A DNA stretch of 32,372 nucleotides from Fibrobacter succinogenes (GCA_902776765.1 CACYRP010000069.1:1-32372), one strand, 5' to 3'. Positions 24,389-32,372 are shown, counted from the stretch's first letter. Translations and numbers: made by a program. Notes: a model not told the origin generated them from the letters alone.

Positions 24389-26356
24389 TTATCTGAAAAT
24401 TTTCTGATAAATTTTTTTACCAGCGCTGCTGATTTTTACAACGTAAGGTTTCTGCGAGAACTGTTCCACCGGAATCGTTGCTGTTCCATCAATTTGCCTA
24501 CGCATTAGGAGTGTTCCTTGCATGTCGTAAATTGAAAGTTGCACGAAACCATGCGGAGCAGAAATCTGCAAGTCGCCCCCGATTTTCGAGACCGCCACCT
24601 TCCCCACCGCCATTTGCGGATTGAGGGCTACCCTGCCGGTGTCCGGTTTTTCAGGCTCTACATACGGGTGCTCCGGGTCATCAACGATAACCTTCACATC
24701 AACAGTACTTTCGCAGCCATACGGGTTTACATATGTTCCCGTGTAGATACCGCTGCTTTGCCATTGCAAATTCTTGAAGCGGACTTCGCGACCCAAGTAA
24801 TAGAAGTCGTTCGGGCCTTTCCACGTCCAACGTCCACCATCGTAAGGGTGCGGGCCAATTACAAGCGAATCACCAGGATTCACCTTGACTTCGGTCGTCT
24901 CATTCCAACCGCCGTTGTGAATCTTGGCATACGGAATGATTGTACTAGCTTCGCACGAGCCGCCGGTGGCATTTTCAATGACCATAGTCACGATAGACTG
25001 CGCTTTGGCAGTCACAGTAACGGATTTGCCCGAAACATCAATATCCGAATCCGCCTTGAGTGCTGCGGGGAGCGTAAAGCGGTGAACCTTGGCTTTATTG
25101 CCGATGGATTCAAATTTACTCAAGTCAAAGGTATATTTTGCATCGCTAGAGCCCGTGTTTAGCACCACAAGCACAAGCGAACTGTCTTCGCGGATGGCAG
25201 CAAGCGTATTGCTGTTGTCGCTATCGATAAAGCGTGAACCCGGTCGAATCACACGGCTGAAAGCGGCGTGCATATAGAAGCGCGGAGCGTAAGAAAACGA
25301 CTGTTTTTTGTGATCGGCCACGATGGTGCGCCAATTTTCAGCAGGGTCCGAAAGTTGCCAATCGACCCAAGCGCTCGCATGCATATCGCGGAGGTCATGC
25401 AAAATAACATCCGCCATCCAGAGCGTAATGTCGAGGTTGCCACTGCGGTGGAGCGGCCCCGATTCGGACTGCCATACACGTTTATCGGCAGCAAAGGCTG
25501 CGTTGTAAAGCTTTCCGCGAGAATCGTAGCCCGAATAGCTATGCGTGTTGACTTGGAACATGTACGAACGAGCTTCGGTGCTGTAGCTGTTAAACCGGTT
25601 CAGCGCATCGCCAATGTTCGATTCATCCGCCGCGCTGACAGAAGTCTCCGGGAATAGCCCCTTTTTCTTGAGAGCCTTACCGAGTTCCACAATCATTTCA
25701 GATTGCTTGTTCTTAAAGCCGCAGCCTTCCTGATTGCCATTGGCAGTCCACCAACCGGCACTCGGTTCGTTAAACGGTTCAATCGTGCGGAACGTGATGC
25801 CCCATTCCTGCTTAAAGTGCTTGGCCACTTCCGAAAGGTAATCTGCAAAATCGTCGAAGTAATCCGACTTGAGGTTATCCGCGCCGTTCACGCCACCCGA
25901 AACGCAACCGCTGTTCGTCATCCACCACGGCGGAGAGTTCGAAAACGCCTCGAAAATAGGATTTTTGATTCTTTTAGCGAGCCCGAAAAGCACATTGCGT
26001 TGGTGCGGGTCGGCAGTCCAATCGTAGTCGCCTTTTTCAGTTGGCTTATAACCGGGAACAGCAGCGCCCCCATCGCCCTTGGTCAAGTGATTGTGCCCCG
26101 GCTGGTCGCCACCACCGATATTATAGCGGAAAATATTGTAACCGAGACCGGAATCTGGATCCGCAATAACGTCTAAAAGTTTTGAGTAATTCGATTCGCT
26201 CCAAGCGCCAACGAGCTCAGCCCACCAGCAAAGGCTTGTGCCCCAGCCTTCAAATAGCTGGTATCTTTTGCCCGGGTCCACAACGACCTTCGTCTGCGCA
26301 TGAGCGGCACTACAAGCCACGCCTATCGCAACCAACCCAATCCAACTTTTTTTCAC
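24389..26356 (-). CDS. secreted GH30 family hydrolase (endo-beta-1,6-galactanase-like)
   Basis: The start is a GTG at 26356 behind GAGG, giving a signal peptide ending ACSAAHA. Residues about 24-470 form a GH30 barrel plus side beta-domain: FEGWGTSLCWWAE at 35-47, the SNSPPWWMT strand at 139-147, E197 in IEPFNEPSAGWW (acid/base) and E298 in WQSESGP (nucleophile). The opening resembles endo-beta-1,6-galactanases more than glucuronoxylanases, but substrate is not settled. Residues about 480-575 form an immunoglobulin-like or CBM-like module with paired cysteines, and the last about 75 residues are a sorting-like tail (LSIYDMQGTLLMRR ... KPYVVKISSAGKKIYQKIF), similar to type IX secretion tails. 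Confidence 0.9.
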   Translation of the reverse strand: MKKSWIGLVAIGVACSAAHAQTKVVVDPGKRYQLFEGWGTSLCWWAELVGAWSESNYSKLLDVIADPDSGLGYNIFRYNIGGGDQPGHNHLTKGDGGAAVPGYKPTEKGDYDWTADPHQRNVLFGLAKRIKNPIFEAFSNSPPWWMTNSGCVSGGVNGADNLKSDYFDDFADYLSEVAKHFKQEWGITFRTIEPFNEPSAGWWTANGNQEGCGFKNKQSEMIVELGKALKKKGLFPETSVSAADESNIGDALNRFNSYSTEARSYMFQVNTHSYSGYDSRGKLYNAAFAADKRVWQSESGPLHRSGNLDITLWMADVILHDLRDMHASAWVDWQLSDPAENWRTIVADHKKQSFSYAPRFYMHAAFSRVIRPGSRFIDSDNSNTLAAIREDSSLVLVVLNTGSSDAKYTFDLSKFESIGNKAKVHRFTLPAALKADSDIDVSGKSVTVTAKAQSIVTMVIENATGGSCEASTIIPYAKIHNGGWNETTEVKVNPGDSLVIGPHPYDGGRWTWKGPNDFYYLGREVRFKNLQWQSSGIYTGTYVNPYGCESTVDVKVIVDDPEHPYVEPEKPDTGRVALNPQMAVGKVAVSKIGGDLQISAPHGFVQLSIYDMQGTLLMRRQIDGTATIPVEQFSQKPYVVKISSAGKKIYQKIFR

Positions 26357-26531
26357 TTACCTAACCTCATTTTTAAGTTCTGCGATGTTGAAAGATAAAG
26401 CTTTGATTCCTAAGTCCCAACAATCCTCAAAAAAAGCTTTAAACTTTCCGCACCACAAATAAAAAATCAATTATTTTGCGAAAAAACGGACACATAAAAT
26501 ACGTAAAGTTATGGAATAAATGTCCATTTAC

Positions 26532-26557
26532 AAAAAAAGCCCCGCATGTGCGAGGCC
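26532..26557 (-). terminator. rho-independent terminator after coaX
   Basis: On the minus strand GCCTCGC-ACAT-GCGGGGC (one G-T pair) is followed by TTTTTTTG, about 50 bases after the coaX stop codon. Confidence 0.8.
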
Positions 26558-26606
26558 CAAATACAAATAACGATTCGTGAACTAGCCTTAGACTTGCTGT
26601 TGCAAG

Positions 26607-27431
26607 TTATTCTTCGGCGTCCTTGTCGATGACTTCGGCTGCAGAATCACCGTGCAGCGCCACAAGACGGACTCCGTCCAAAGTTAAATACGGATCGTAA
26701 GTATCGATAATTTTTGTATGCCCGACGATGGTTCTACCCCAACCGCCTGTTGCAAAAACAGGAACATCTTTCTTACCCATTTCTTGCTTGATTTTCGCAA
26801 CGAGCGTTTCGAGTTCAGCCATGAACCCGAATAAGAGGCCTGCGCGGATGGCATCGTCAGTGTTGTTGGCGATAAGATTTTTTGGCCATTCAATGCTGAC
26901 CGGCAAAAGGCGGGCTGCTTTTTCTGTAAGCACATCGAGGCTTGCGCTAATGCCTGGAATTATGATACCGCCAGCAAAACCGCCGTTTTTCATCACATCA
27001 AACGTTGTGGCCGTGCCCATGTCGATAACAATAGCATCCGTCAAGCCGCGTTCCTTGAGCGCAATAATATTGCAAAGACGGTCTGCACCAAGCGTACTCG
27101 GGTTCGGGTATGCAATGGGGCAATTGAGGCAGTTCGTGGAACTCACCACTTGCACAGGGCGCTTGAGGAGCGTCTGCAAAGCCTTGACCCACGGGCGCTC
27201 CAGCGAAGGCACCACCGTCGAAAGCCCTACATGCGTCACCGATTCCGGCTTGATTTTCGAAAAATGAATGAGACCGCCTACGCGATTCATCACCTCGTCC
27301 GAAGTGGTTTCCTTGCGAGTCGTGAGTCTCCAATGATCAACAACCTTGTCACCCTTGAAAATTCCGAGAACAGTATGGGAGTTCCCCACATCAACAACGA
27401 ACGACAAAGTCGATTTTGAATTCTTTTTCAT
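26607..27431 (-). CDS. coaX: type III pantothenate kinase
   Basis: CoaX phosphorylates pantothenate with ATP in the first step of coenzyme A synthesis. The 274-residue product shows the ASKHA-fold marks of the family: SFVVDVGNSHTVLGIF near the N-terminus (phosphate-1), the GADRLCNIIAL segment near 120, DMGTATTFDVM near 140 (phosphate-2) and PGISASLDVLTEKAARLP-like residues near 160. I use the ATG at 27431, not the GTG before it; the ribosome site is weak. It lies downstream of thiE on the same strand, separated by about 125 bases of paired repeat arms, so cotranscription is possible but not clear. Confidence 0.96.
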   Translation of the reverse strand: MKKNSKSTLSFVVDVGNSHTVLGIFKGDKVVDHWRLTTRKETTSDEVMNRVGGLIHFSKIKPESVTHVGLSTVVPSLERPWVKALQTLLKRPVQVVSSTNCLNCPIAYPNPSTLGADRLCNIIALKERGLTDAIVIDMGTATTFDVMKNGGFAGGIIIPGISASLDVLTEKAARLLPVSIEWPKNLIANNTDDAIRAGLLFGFMAELETLVAKIKQEMGKKDVPVFATGGWGRTIVGHTKIIDTYDPYLTLDGVRLVALHGDSAAEVIDKDAEE

Positions 27432-27453
27432 CACGATAAAAGATAGTAATAAT

Positions 27454-27576
27454 TAGGTTACAGGTTATAGGTGTTAGGTCTTAGGAAAAGAATCATGCGC
27501 TTCGTGCATTGGTATAGGGTGGCAGAGCCACGATTATTAGCCTAAAACCTATTACCTACCCCCTAATACCTAAAAA
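27454..27576. repeat. TTAGGT-type tandem repeat with inverted arm between coaX and thiE
   Basis: A left arm of TTAGGTTACAGG / TTATAGGTGTTAGG units (27454-27485) faces a right arm of CCTAAAACCTATTACCTACC units (27540-27576). Between them are hairpins ATGCGC-TTC-GTGCAT (27495-27509) and GTGGC-AGA-GCCAC (27519-27531). The right arm overlaps the last codons of thiE. A matching structure lies at 30571-30665. Confidence 0.7.
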
Positions 27577-28188
27577 CGCTGCTTTCAGTTCACGTGTTGC
27601 TTTTTCTGGATCTGTGGCCTTCATAATTGCAGAAACGGCGCAAATGCCAGAAATTCCGGAGCCCTTGAGCACACCGATATTATCCTTATTGAGCCCACCA
27701 ATAGCATTCACCTTGATAGGCACGGCTTTTACAATCGCCTTGAGCGTATCGACACTCGTAAGGATTGTAACCACCTTGGTCGTCGTCGGGTAAATCGCAC
27801 CAACTCCCAGATAATCGGCCCCCTGCTCATAAGCTTCAAGCGCTTGCGGAACAGTCTTGGTCGTCGCACCAATTATTTTATCTGCACCCATCAGCTGGCG
27901 GGCTACTGCGACCGGCATATCCGTCTGCCCCACATGCACGCCTTCGGCGCCAATAGCGAGAGCGACATCAACGCGGTCATCGATAATCAGCGGGATTCCA
28001 TAACGTTTGGTGACTTCGTGGGTTGCAGTTGCAAGTTCCATGTATTCACGTGTCGAGCGGTTCTTTTCGCGGAGCTGGATGAGTGTTGCCCCTCCCTTAC
28101 ATGCAGCCTCAACCGTTGGCAAAAAACGATCCTCAGGTACACTTGTACTATCGGTAATAAAATAGAGCGTCGTATCAAGATTTTTCAT
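27556..28188 (-). CDS. thiE: thiamine-phosphate synthase
   Basis: ThiE joins the pyrimidine diphosphate to thiazole phosphate to give thiamine monophosphate. The 210-residue product is of normal length and shows GGATLIQLREKN (pyrimidine and diphosphate binding), PLIIDDRVDVALAIGAEGVHVGQ, GATTKTVPQALEAYEQGADYLGVGAIYPT and AIGGLNKDNI. The last residues (FLGIRG) and the stop codon are encoded by an arm of the intergenic TTAGGT-type repeat. It is separated from thiSFGH by the pilin-like gene on the other strand, and no TPP riboswitch precedes it. Confidence 0.97.
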   Translation of the reverse strand: MKNLDTTLYFITDSTSVPEDRFLPTVEAACKGGATLIQLREKNRSTREYMELATATHEVTKRYGIPLIIDDRVDVALAIGAEGVHVGQTDMPVAVARQLMGADKIIGATTKTVPQALEAYEQGADYLGVGAIYPTTTKVVTILTSVDTLKAIVKAVPIKVNAIGGLNKDNIGVLKGSGISGICAVSAIMKATDPEKATRELKAAFLGIRG

Positions 28189-28246
28189 GTTTTAAAGGTA
28201 GAAAATATTACTCTGCTTTGGAATAGAGCACTTTAAAGTTTAAAAA

Positions 28247-28264
28247 TTGTGAAAATTTGCACAA
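28247..28264. promoter_or_regulatory. CRP/FNR-like palindromic site between thiE and the pilin-like gene
   Basis: TTGTGAAAATTTGCACAA fits TGTGA-N6-TCACA with one mismatch and is symmetrical beyond the core. It lies about 60 bases before the thiE start and about 95 before the pilin-like start, so it could serve either. A further TCACAA half-site follows near 28279. Confidence 0.4.
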
Positions 28265-28359
28265 AATTTACATTTTTATCACAATTATCTTCCCAAAATA
28301 TGCATAGTTATATATCTTTTAAATAAAAAGGATTAAAATCCTAAAAACGGAGCGATATT

Positions 28360-29142
28360 ATGAAAACTGTAAATTCAAAGAGGGGTATCACCCTCATGGA
28401 GCTTATGGTGGTCCTCGCTATTATGAGTATTCTTTCCACCGTGGCAATGCCGAAGATGTTTGGTGCCGGTGAAAAAGCTCGTGAAAAAATCGACCTGATG
28501 AAACTGTATGACCTCAGAAACTCAATCAATTTAGCGCTTATTGAAGATAGCGATGCCATGTCGCACTACGACCCGACCCAAAAGCAGAGTGCCGATAAGA
28601 AGAAAGACCTTTTGAAAAAACTGAATGCCGGTCTTTCCTCAAAACAAGGAGCAACACTATTCGTAATCGAGTTGCATGGTAAGCTTTCTATAAACGTTCA
28701 GGGAAGCCACAATAGCGCTAATAACAGCAACAATATTAGCGAAATGATTGGCGAAGACGGAACATTCTATACAGCCTTGAAAGAAGCTAACTTCGATGGT
28801 GTCGCCGATATTATCGCAGACAGACTTAAAGGGGTTGGTAATTACAAAAATGGAGGGGATACGTACACCTCTATTCCATGGCAAAAAAGCACCGGTGAAA
28901 CCTACTACCGAACAGCTCCTAAAAGAACGCTATTCCAAAGCAAAGCCCTTAATGCCGGAAAAGTAAATGACAACACTCGTTATACGTTAAGTATCCGTTG
29001 GTCTGACGTAGATAATCCCGGCTATTCCGTAGAAGTATTCATTATTCCTCACCAAGGCGAGTGGAACTCGGCATATATGTCTGATTATGGAACTTGCTTC
29101 TCGACCTACGGCCGCAAAGGTTGTGCAAAGAGAAAGAAATAA
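28360..29142 (+). CDS. type IV pilin-like / pseudopilin protein
   Basis: The N-terminus SKRG-ITLMELMVVLAIMSIL is a class III signal: prepilin peptidase would cut after the Gly, leaving an N-terminal Ile with Glu at +5 and a hydrophobic helix that packs in the filament. The mature product of about 250 residues is longer than a major pilin of a minimal kind and has a globular part with AEKAREKIDLMKLYDLRN after the helix and a disulfide-capable pair (GTCFSTYGRKGC) at the end, so it may be a pseudopilin of a secretion system or an adhesive pilin. No other pilus gene is in the window. A terminator follows at 29164-29192. Confidence 0.85.
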   Translation: MKTVNSKRGITLMELMVVLAIMSILSTVAMPKMFGAGEKAREKIDLMKLYDLRNSINLALIEDSDAMSHYDPTQKQSADKKKDLLKKLNAGLSSKQGATLFVIELHGKLSINVQGSHNSANNSNNISEMIGEDGTFYTALKEANFDGVADIIADRLKGVGNYKNGGDTYTSIPWQKSTGETYYRTAPKRTLFQSKALNAGKVNDNTRYTLSIRWSDVDNPGYSVEVFIIPHQGEWNSAYMSDYGTCFSTYGRKGCAKRKK

Positions 29143-29163
29143 TCTAGATATTAGCCAACTATA

Positions 29164-29192
29164 GAAAAGCCCCGGAATTTCCGAGGCTTTTT
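29164..29192 (+). terminator. rho-independent terminator after the pilin-like gene
   Basis: AAAAGCC-C-CGGAA pairs with TTCCG-A-GGCTTTTT with a minimal loop; T-run present. The A-tract on the left could make it work in both directions against the convergent thiH gene. Confidence 0.75.
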
Positions 29193-29269
29193 CTAATACC
29201 TAGATGGCGGATCATGCCCGCCATGACGTTGGCTTGTAATTTATTTGCCGAAGCAATAAAAACAAGCAA

Positions 29270-30535
29270 CTAGACATACAAGTAGTCGTTCAGCACGGGT
29301 TGCATGCCTTCGCTACTCATGTCAGCATACATCTTGTCGATGCTGCGACCGTCATTGATTTCGAACTGTTCATCGCCGCCTTCCCCGTCGTCGTGACCGC
29401 TGTATTTGCTTTCGTGGTCGCCGATACCGGTCGAGACGCCTGCGGAAATTTTCGTGGCGGCGATTTTCACGATGCCATTGCGGAATTCCTTGCTTTCGCG
29501 GCTCGAAACCGTGATGCCTACAAACGGGAGGAAAATGCGGTACGCACAAAGCACTTGGCAAAGTTCCTTTTCGTGAACGTCAAGCGGGCTGATTTTTTCG
29601 TTGTTCACAATCGGACGGAGGCGCGGGCAGCTGAGGCTCATTTCGGCATGCGGATACTTCTTTTGCAAGTAATACACATGCAGAGCGCTTGCGAGGGCGT
29701 CACGGCGGAAATCAGAAAGCCCAAGAAGTGCCGAGAATCCGCAACCGCGCATGCCACCCATGAGGGCGCGTTCCTGAGAATCGAAGCGGTACGGGAACAC
29801 GCGCTTGTGGCCCAGCAAATGAAGCTGTTCGTAACGCTTGCGATCGTATGTTTCCTGGAACACAGTCACATAATCGACGCCGCATTCGTGCAAGTACTTG
29901 TATTCATCGACATTCACCGGATAGACTTCGACGCCCACGAGCTTGAAGTACTTGCGGGCAAGTTTGCAAGCTTCACCGATGTATTCGACACTGCTTTTGG
30001 CGCGGCTTTCGCCCGTGAGCAACAATACTTCTTCCATGCCGCTGTCGGCGATGACCTTCATCTCGTGCTCAATTTGCTCCATGTTCAGCTGCATACGCTT
30101 GATGTGATTGTAGCAGTTGAATCCGCAATAGACGCAATAGTTTTCGCAGTAGTTCGCAATATAAAGAGGCGTGAAAAGATAGACATTGTTGCCGAAATGA
30201 CGACCCGTCTCAATCTTTGCCTTGGCTGCCATCTGTTCAAGGAACGGAGCTGCCGCTGGTGAAAGCAAAGCCTTGAAATCTTCGATGGAGCAAGTGTCAT
30301 GCTGCAGGGCAAACTGCACATCGCGAGCGGTGTACTTGGATGCATCGTAGCTTTCGAATGCATCAAGAACCTTGTCGCGGATATCGGAATGAATCACTTC
30401 CATTCCCGGCAAGTATTCCATAATGTCCGTACGGACAGACGGATCTGTTTCAATCCGGTGCTTGCGTTCCAGAGCCGCCGGCGAGAGATTCCCAGAATCA
30501 AAAAAATAATTGTTGTCTTTGCGTTCTGTAGTCAT
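29270..30535 (-). CDS. thiH: 2-iminoacetate synthase (radical SAM), ThiH
   Basis: ThiH cleaves tyrosine to dehydroglycine for thiazole formation; it is oxygen-sensitive and typical of anaerobes. The 421-residue product carries the radical-SAM cluster ligands C130, C134 and C137 in YCENYCVYCGF, followed by EVLLLTGESRAKS and VEVYPVNVDEYKYL, GVDYVTVFQETYD and the MSLSCPRLRPI end region. It is the fourth thiazole gene, 133 bases after thiG; the spacer is filled by tandem repeats, and the ribosome site is weak, so expression may differ from the rest of the operon. Confidence 0.96.
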   Translation of the reverse strand: MTTERKDNNYFFDSGNLSPAALERKHRIETDPSVRTDIMEYLPGMEVIHSDIRDKVLDAFESYDASKYTARDVQFALQHDTCSIEDFKALLSPAAAPFLEQMAAKAKIETGRHFGNNVYLFTPLYIANYCENYCVYCGFNCYNHIKRMQLNMEQIEHEMKVIADSGMEEVLLLTGESRAKSSVEYIGEACKLARKYFKLVGVEVYPVNVDEYKYLHECGVDYVTVFQETYDRKRYEQLHLLGHKRVFPYRFDSQERALMGGMRGCGFSALLGLSDFRRDALASALHVYYLQKKYPHAEMSLSCPRLRPIVNNEKISPLDVHEKELCQVLCAYRIFLPFVGITVSSRESKEFRNGIVKIAATKISAGVSTGIGDHESKYSGHDDGEGGDEQFEINDGRSIDKMYADMSSEGMQPVLNDYLYV

Positions 30536-30540
30536 TGCTT

Positions 30541-30668
30541 TAGTCGTTGGTCAATAGTCAATGGTCAATGTTAGGTTATAGGTTGTAGGCTATAGGGGTT
30601 AGGTTAGATAGGCACCTTCGGTGCAATTATTTCCCTAAAACCTAAGACCTAAAACCTAAGTCCTAAAA
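30541..30668. repeat. GGTCAAT and TTAGGT tandem repeats with inverted arm, between thiG and thiH
   Basis: 30547-30570 is a tandem of TTGGTCAATAGTCAATGG units. A left arm of TTAGGTTATAGGTTGTAGG units (30571-30605), a GCACC-TTC-GGTGC hairpin (30612-30624) and a right arm of CCTAAAACCTAAGACC units (30633-30665) follow. The last part repeats the architecture at 27454-27576. Confidence 0.7.
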
Positions 30669-31439
30669 TCAGTCCCTCAAGAATCCTGTAAGCGGATCGG
30701 ATGCAGATGCGCCACGGGAAAGCACACGGCCAAGCCCGGCGAGGTAAGCCTTACGGCCCGCTTCAATCGCAAGCTTGAATGCCGATGCCATCTGCTGGAG
30801 ATCGCCTGCCGTTGCAAGCGCGGTATTTGCCATAATGGCGGCAGCGCCCATTTCCATGGCAGCACAAGCTTCGGACGGTTTGCCGATGCCTGCATCCACG
30901 ATAATCGGGAGTTCGATTTCGTCAATCAAAATCTGGATAAAGTCTTTAGTGCAAAGACCCTTGTTCGAACCGATCGGCGATGCAAGCGGCATCACGGCGG
31001 CAGCACCCGCATTCACGAGATCGCGAGCCACGTTCAAATCCGGGTACATGTACGGCATCACCACAAAGCCTTCCTTCGCAAGCGTTTCAGTCGCCTTGAT
31101 GGTTTCGGCATTGTCCGGGAGCAAGTACTTGGTATCGCGCATGATTTCGATTTTCACAAAGTCGCCGCAACCGAGTTCGCGGGAAAGTCTTGCAATGCGG
31201 ACAGCTTCTTCGGCATTGCGAGCGCCCGACGTGTTCGGCAAAAGCGTGACGTTTTTCGGGATGTAGTCGAGGATGTTTTCGTGTTCCTTCGTGTTTGCAC
31301 GGCGAACGGCAAGCGTTACAATTTGAGCGCCTGCATCCTTGACCGCAGCTTCAATGAGCTTGAGGGAATACTTTCCAGAACCGAGAATAAAACGAGAATC
31401 AAATTCATGACCGCCAATAACAAGTTTGTCAGAATTCAT
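30669..31439 (-). CDS. thiG: thiazole synthase
   Basis: ThiG builds the thiazole ring from deoxyxylulose phosphate, ThiS-thiocarboxylate sulfur and the ThiH product. I start at the ATG at 31439 (MNSDKL), seven bases after an AGGA site; the ATG at 31445 is too close to it. The 256-residue product has the family strands [45 protein letters not shown] (Schiff-base lysine region), [27 protein letters not shown] residues, and [12 protein letters not shown]. It follows thiF by 16 bases and ends at the repeat-filled spacer before thiH. Confidence 0.97.
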   Translation of the reverse strand: MNSDKLVIGGHEFDSRFILGSGKYSLKLIEAAVKDAGAQIVTLAVRRANTKEHENILDYIPKNVTLLPNTSGARNAEEAVRIARLSRELGCGDFVKIEIMRDTKYLLPDNAETIKATETLAKEGFVVMPYMYPDLNVARDLVNAGAAAVMPLASPIGSNKGLCTKDFIQILIDEIELPIIVDAGIGKPSEACAAMEMGAAAIMANTALATAGDLQQMASAFKLAIEAGRKAYLAGLGRVLSRGASASDPLTGFLRD

Positions 31440-31455
31440 TTGCATGTCCTTTATG

Positions 31456-32100
31456 TTAAACTTCTAGACCGGCAATAATCCGGATAATCGTGAGCGCCTC
31501 ATGCGCTGCGCAAATCTGCACGCGTGGAGCAAGGAGCGCAAGTCCTTGAGTCACGTCGCTCTTGCCATCGCCACAGAGGTAAAAATGTTTTGAAATCTTG
31601 CGCGTCTTGATGGAATTTGCATCGTCCGTGCCTGCCATTCCAGAGGCGGCAACGAGATACTTTTGCGGATACTTTTCAAGAACCGCGTTTACAAGCATCG
31701 ATTTTGCTTCGGGATTGTCGAACGCTTCGCATACAACGTCTGCATTAGCCACGAACTTGTCGATGTTTTCTTCCGTGATTTTTTCGTCGTATGCTTCAAG
31801 CTCTGTGTACGGTGCTATTTCTTTCAAATTTTCGACGAGCGCAAACGCTTTAGGCTCTCCAACCTGAGATGCCTTGTACTGCTGGCGCTGCAAGTTCGTC
31901 ACGTCAACACGGTCAAAATCCACGAGAATGAGCTTCTTGACGCCCGCGCGAGCGAGATTGATGGCGACGTTAGAGCCTAGTCCACCCACGCCACAGATGG
32001 CAACTGAGGCCTGTTCCAGTTTCTGAACGATATCTTCACCTTGCTTTTGTACGAGTGCGCGTCTGAACTCTTCCCTGCTCGGGATTTTACCGCAGGTCAT
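31456..32100 (-). CDS. thiF: ThiF-family adenylyltransferase for ThiS
   Basis: ThiF-type E1-like enzymes adenylate the ThiS C-terminus so that sulfur can be added. I start at the ATG at 32100, which overlaps the thiS stop by one base and has GGAGG six bases upstream, read from within the last codons of thiS. The 214-residue product shows the nucleotide-binding [18 protein letters not shown] and [19 protein letters not shown] segments and [13 protein letters not shown]. It is shorter than E. coli ThiF and lacks its C-terminal CxxC zinc pairs, fitting the short second ThiF subfamily. Confidence 0.93.
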   Translation of the reverse strand: MTCGKIPSREEFRRALVQKQGEDIVQKLEQASVAICGVGGLGSNVAINLARAGVKKLILVDFDRVDVTNLQRQQYKASQVGEPKAFALVENLKEIAPYTELEAYDEKITEENIDKFVANADVVCEAFDNPEAKSMLVNAVLEKYPQKYLVAASGMAGTDDANSIKTRKISKHFYLCGDGKSDVTQGLALLAPRVQICAAHEALTIIRIIAGLEV

Positions 32101-32306
32101 CACCCGCCTCCAACAAAGTTCACAACTTCAACGACATCCCCCGCTTCGAGGACGACCTCGGCATATTTTGCTTTGGGGACGATTTCCAAATTGCGTTCAA
32201 CGGCGATGCGCTTTGTGTCGTAATTTGCAGATGCCAAATATTCGGCAATGGTCATGCCTGCCACTGCAACATCTTCACCGTTGATTTTGACTGGATTTGA
32301 GTTCAA
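32100..32306 (-). CDS. thiS: sulfur carrier protein ThiS
   Basis: The 68-residue product has a ubiquitin-like fold signature: KINGEDVAVAGMTIAEYL at the N-terminus, IVPKAKYAEVVLEAGDVVEVVNFVGGG at the end in separate strands, and a terminal Gly-Gly that carries the thiocarboxylate. The start is a TTG at 32306 with a strong GGGAGG five bases upstream; no ATG is available in frame near it. That ribosome site directly follows the TPP riboswitch. thiS overlaps thiF by one base. It is the first gene of the thiazole set. Confidence 0.93.
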   Translation of the reverse strand: MNSNPVKINGEDVAVAGMTIAEYLASANYDTKRIAVERNLEIVPKAKYAEVVLEAGDVVEVVNFVGGG

Positions 32307-32311
32307 TGGAA

Positions 32312-32372
32312 CCTCCCTACGTTGGCATTATCCAAATCAGGTTCGGTCGAAGTTTTCAACTTCCTCTCAGCC
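32312..32372 (-). promoter_or_regulatory. TPP riboswitch (THI-box), 5'-partial
   Basis: On the minus strand the end of the window reads GGCTGAGAGG, then ACCGAACCTGAT, TTGGATAATGCCA and CGTAGGGAGG. The CUGAGA and ACCUGA...GGAUAAUGCCAGCGUAGGGA blocks are the core of the TPP aptamer (pyrimidine- and pyrophosphate-sensing helices). The 5' strand of the closing helix lies beyond the window. The following GGGAGG is the ribosome site of thiS, so TPP binding most likely blocks translation. Confidence 0.95.

Noticed and set aside
26430..26460. GG-N10-GC spacing on the minus strand upstream of the GH30 gene
   Set aside because: The bases around it (CGGAAAG ... AAGCT) do not fit the sigma-54 consensus; the spacing alone is expected by chance.
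30611..30624. GG-N10-GC spacing upstream of thiH
   Set aside because: The match is produced by a perfect GCACC-TTC-GGTGC hairpin of the common spacer type and lacks the TTGC context.

Overview
The window looks like a chromosomal segment of a Fibrobacter-type gut or rumen fibre degrader. The evidence is a cell-surface lipoprotein with two Fibrobacter-succinogenes-major-paralogous (FISUMP) domains, several short lipoproteins with poly-serine linkers behind the lipobox, three multidomain plant-polysaccharide hydrolases (GH5, GH43, GH30), and anaerobic-style thiamine synthesis through ThiH. No tRNA, rRNA, insertion-sequence transposase or CRISPR array is visible.

Layout. 1-2.4 kb: the 3' part of a TIGR03915/DUF4130 DNA-repair-associated gene, then a GH5-CBM enzyme behind a sigma-54-like promoter. 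2.4-7.3 kb: two divergent groups of small lipoproteins that share one three-cysteine domain (seven copies, one gene broken by an in-frame TGA), with a flavin reductase between two of them. 7.4-8.2 kb: grpE with a sigma-54-like promoter. 8.4-10.6 kb: GH43-CBM6-CBM6. 10.6-15.3 kb: an accessory block with a RelB/DinJ-PIN toxin-antitoxin pair, a DUF2442 gene whose 3' end runs into an intergenic repeat, a type II restriction-modification pair, and a 0.97 kb gene-free stretch with structured hairpin repeats. 15.3-18.9 kb: dnaK (again sigma-54-like) and dnaJ. 19-20.8 kb: a FISUMP lipoprotein gene broken twice, once by a 58-bp tandem duplication in its leader and once by a one-base slip. 20.8-21.3 kb: a hairpin-dense gene-free stretch. 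21.3-26.4 kb: small exported proteins, a cysteine-cluster protein, a DUF2156 acyltransferase-like protein, a flavodoxin-like protein and a GH30 enzyme. 26.6-32.4 kb: coaX, thiE, a pilin-like gene, and a thiS-thiF-thiG-thiH set that begins with a TPP riboswitch cut by the window end.

How the parts work together. The hydrolases and surface lipoproteins fit an outer-surface plant-wall degradation lifestyle; all three hydrolases end in a short beta-rich tail resembling a secretion or sorting tail. GrpE, DnaK and DnaJ form one chaperone machine, and two of their three genes carry matching -24/-12 promoter elements, which is unusual for heat-shock genes. ThiS, ThiF, ThiG, ThiH and ThiE make the thiazole moiety and join it to the pyrimidine of thiamine.

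The most unusual material is the three-cysteine lipoprotein family with a nearly constant leader, the sigma-54-like sites before grpE and dnaK, the pair of covarying hairpins at 14.6-14.8 kb, and the repeats that reach into coding sequence (DUF2442, thiE, FISUMP). All functional names rest on motif recognition by eye; no database search was run.
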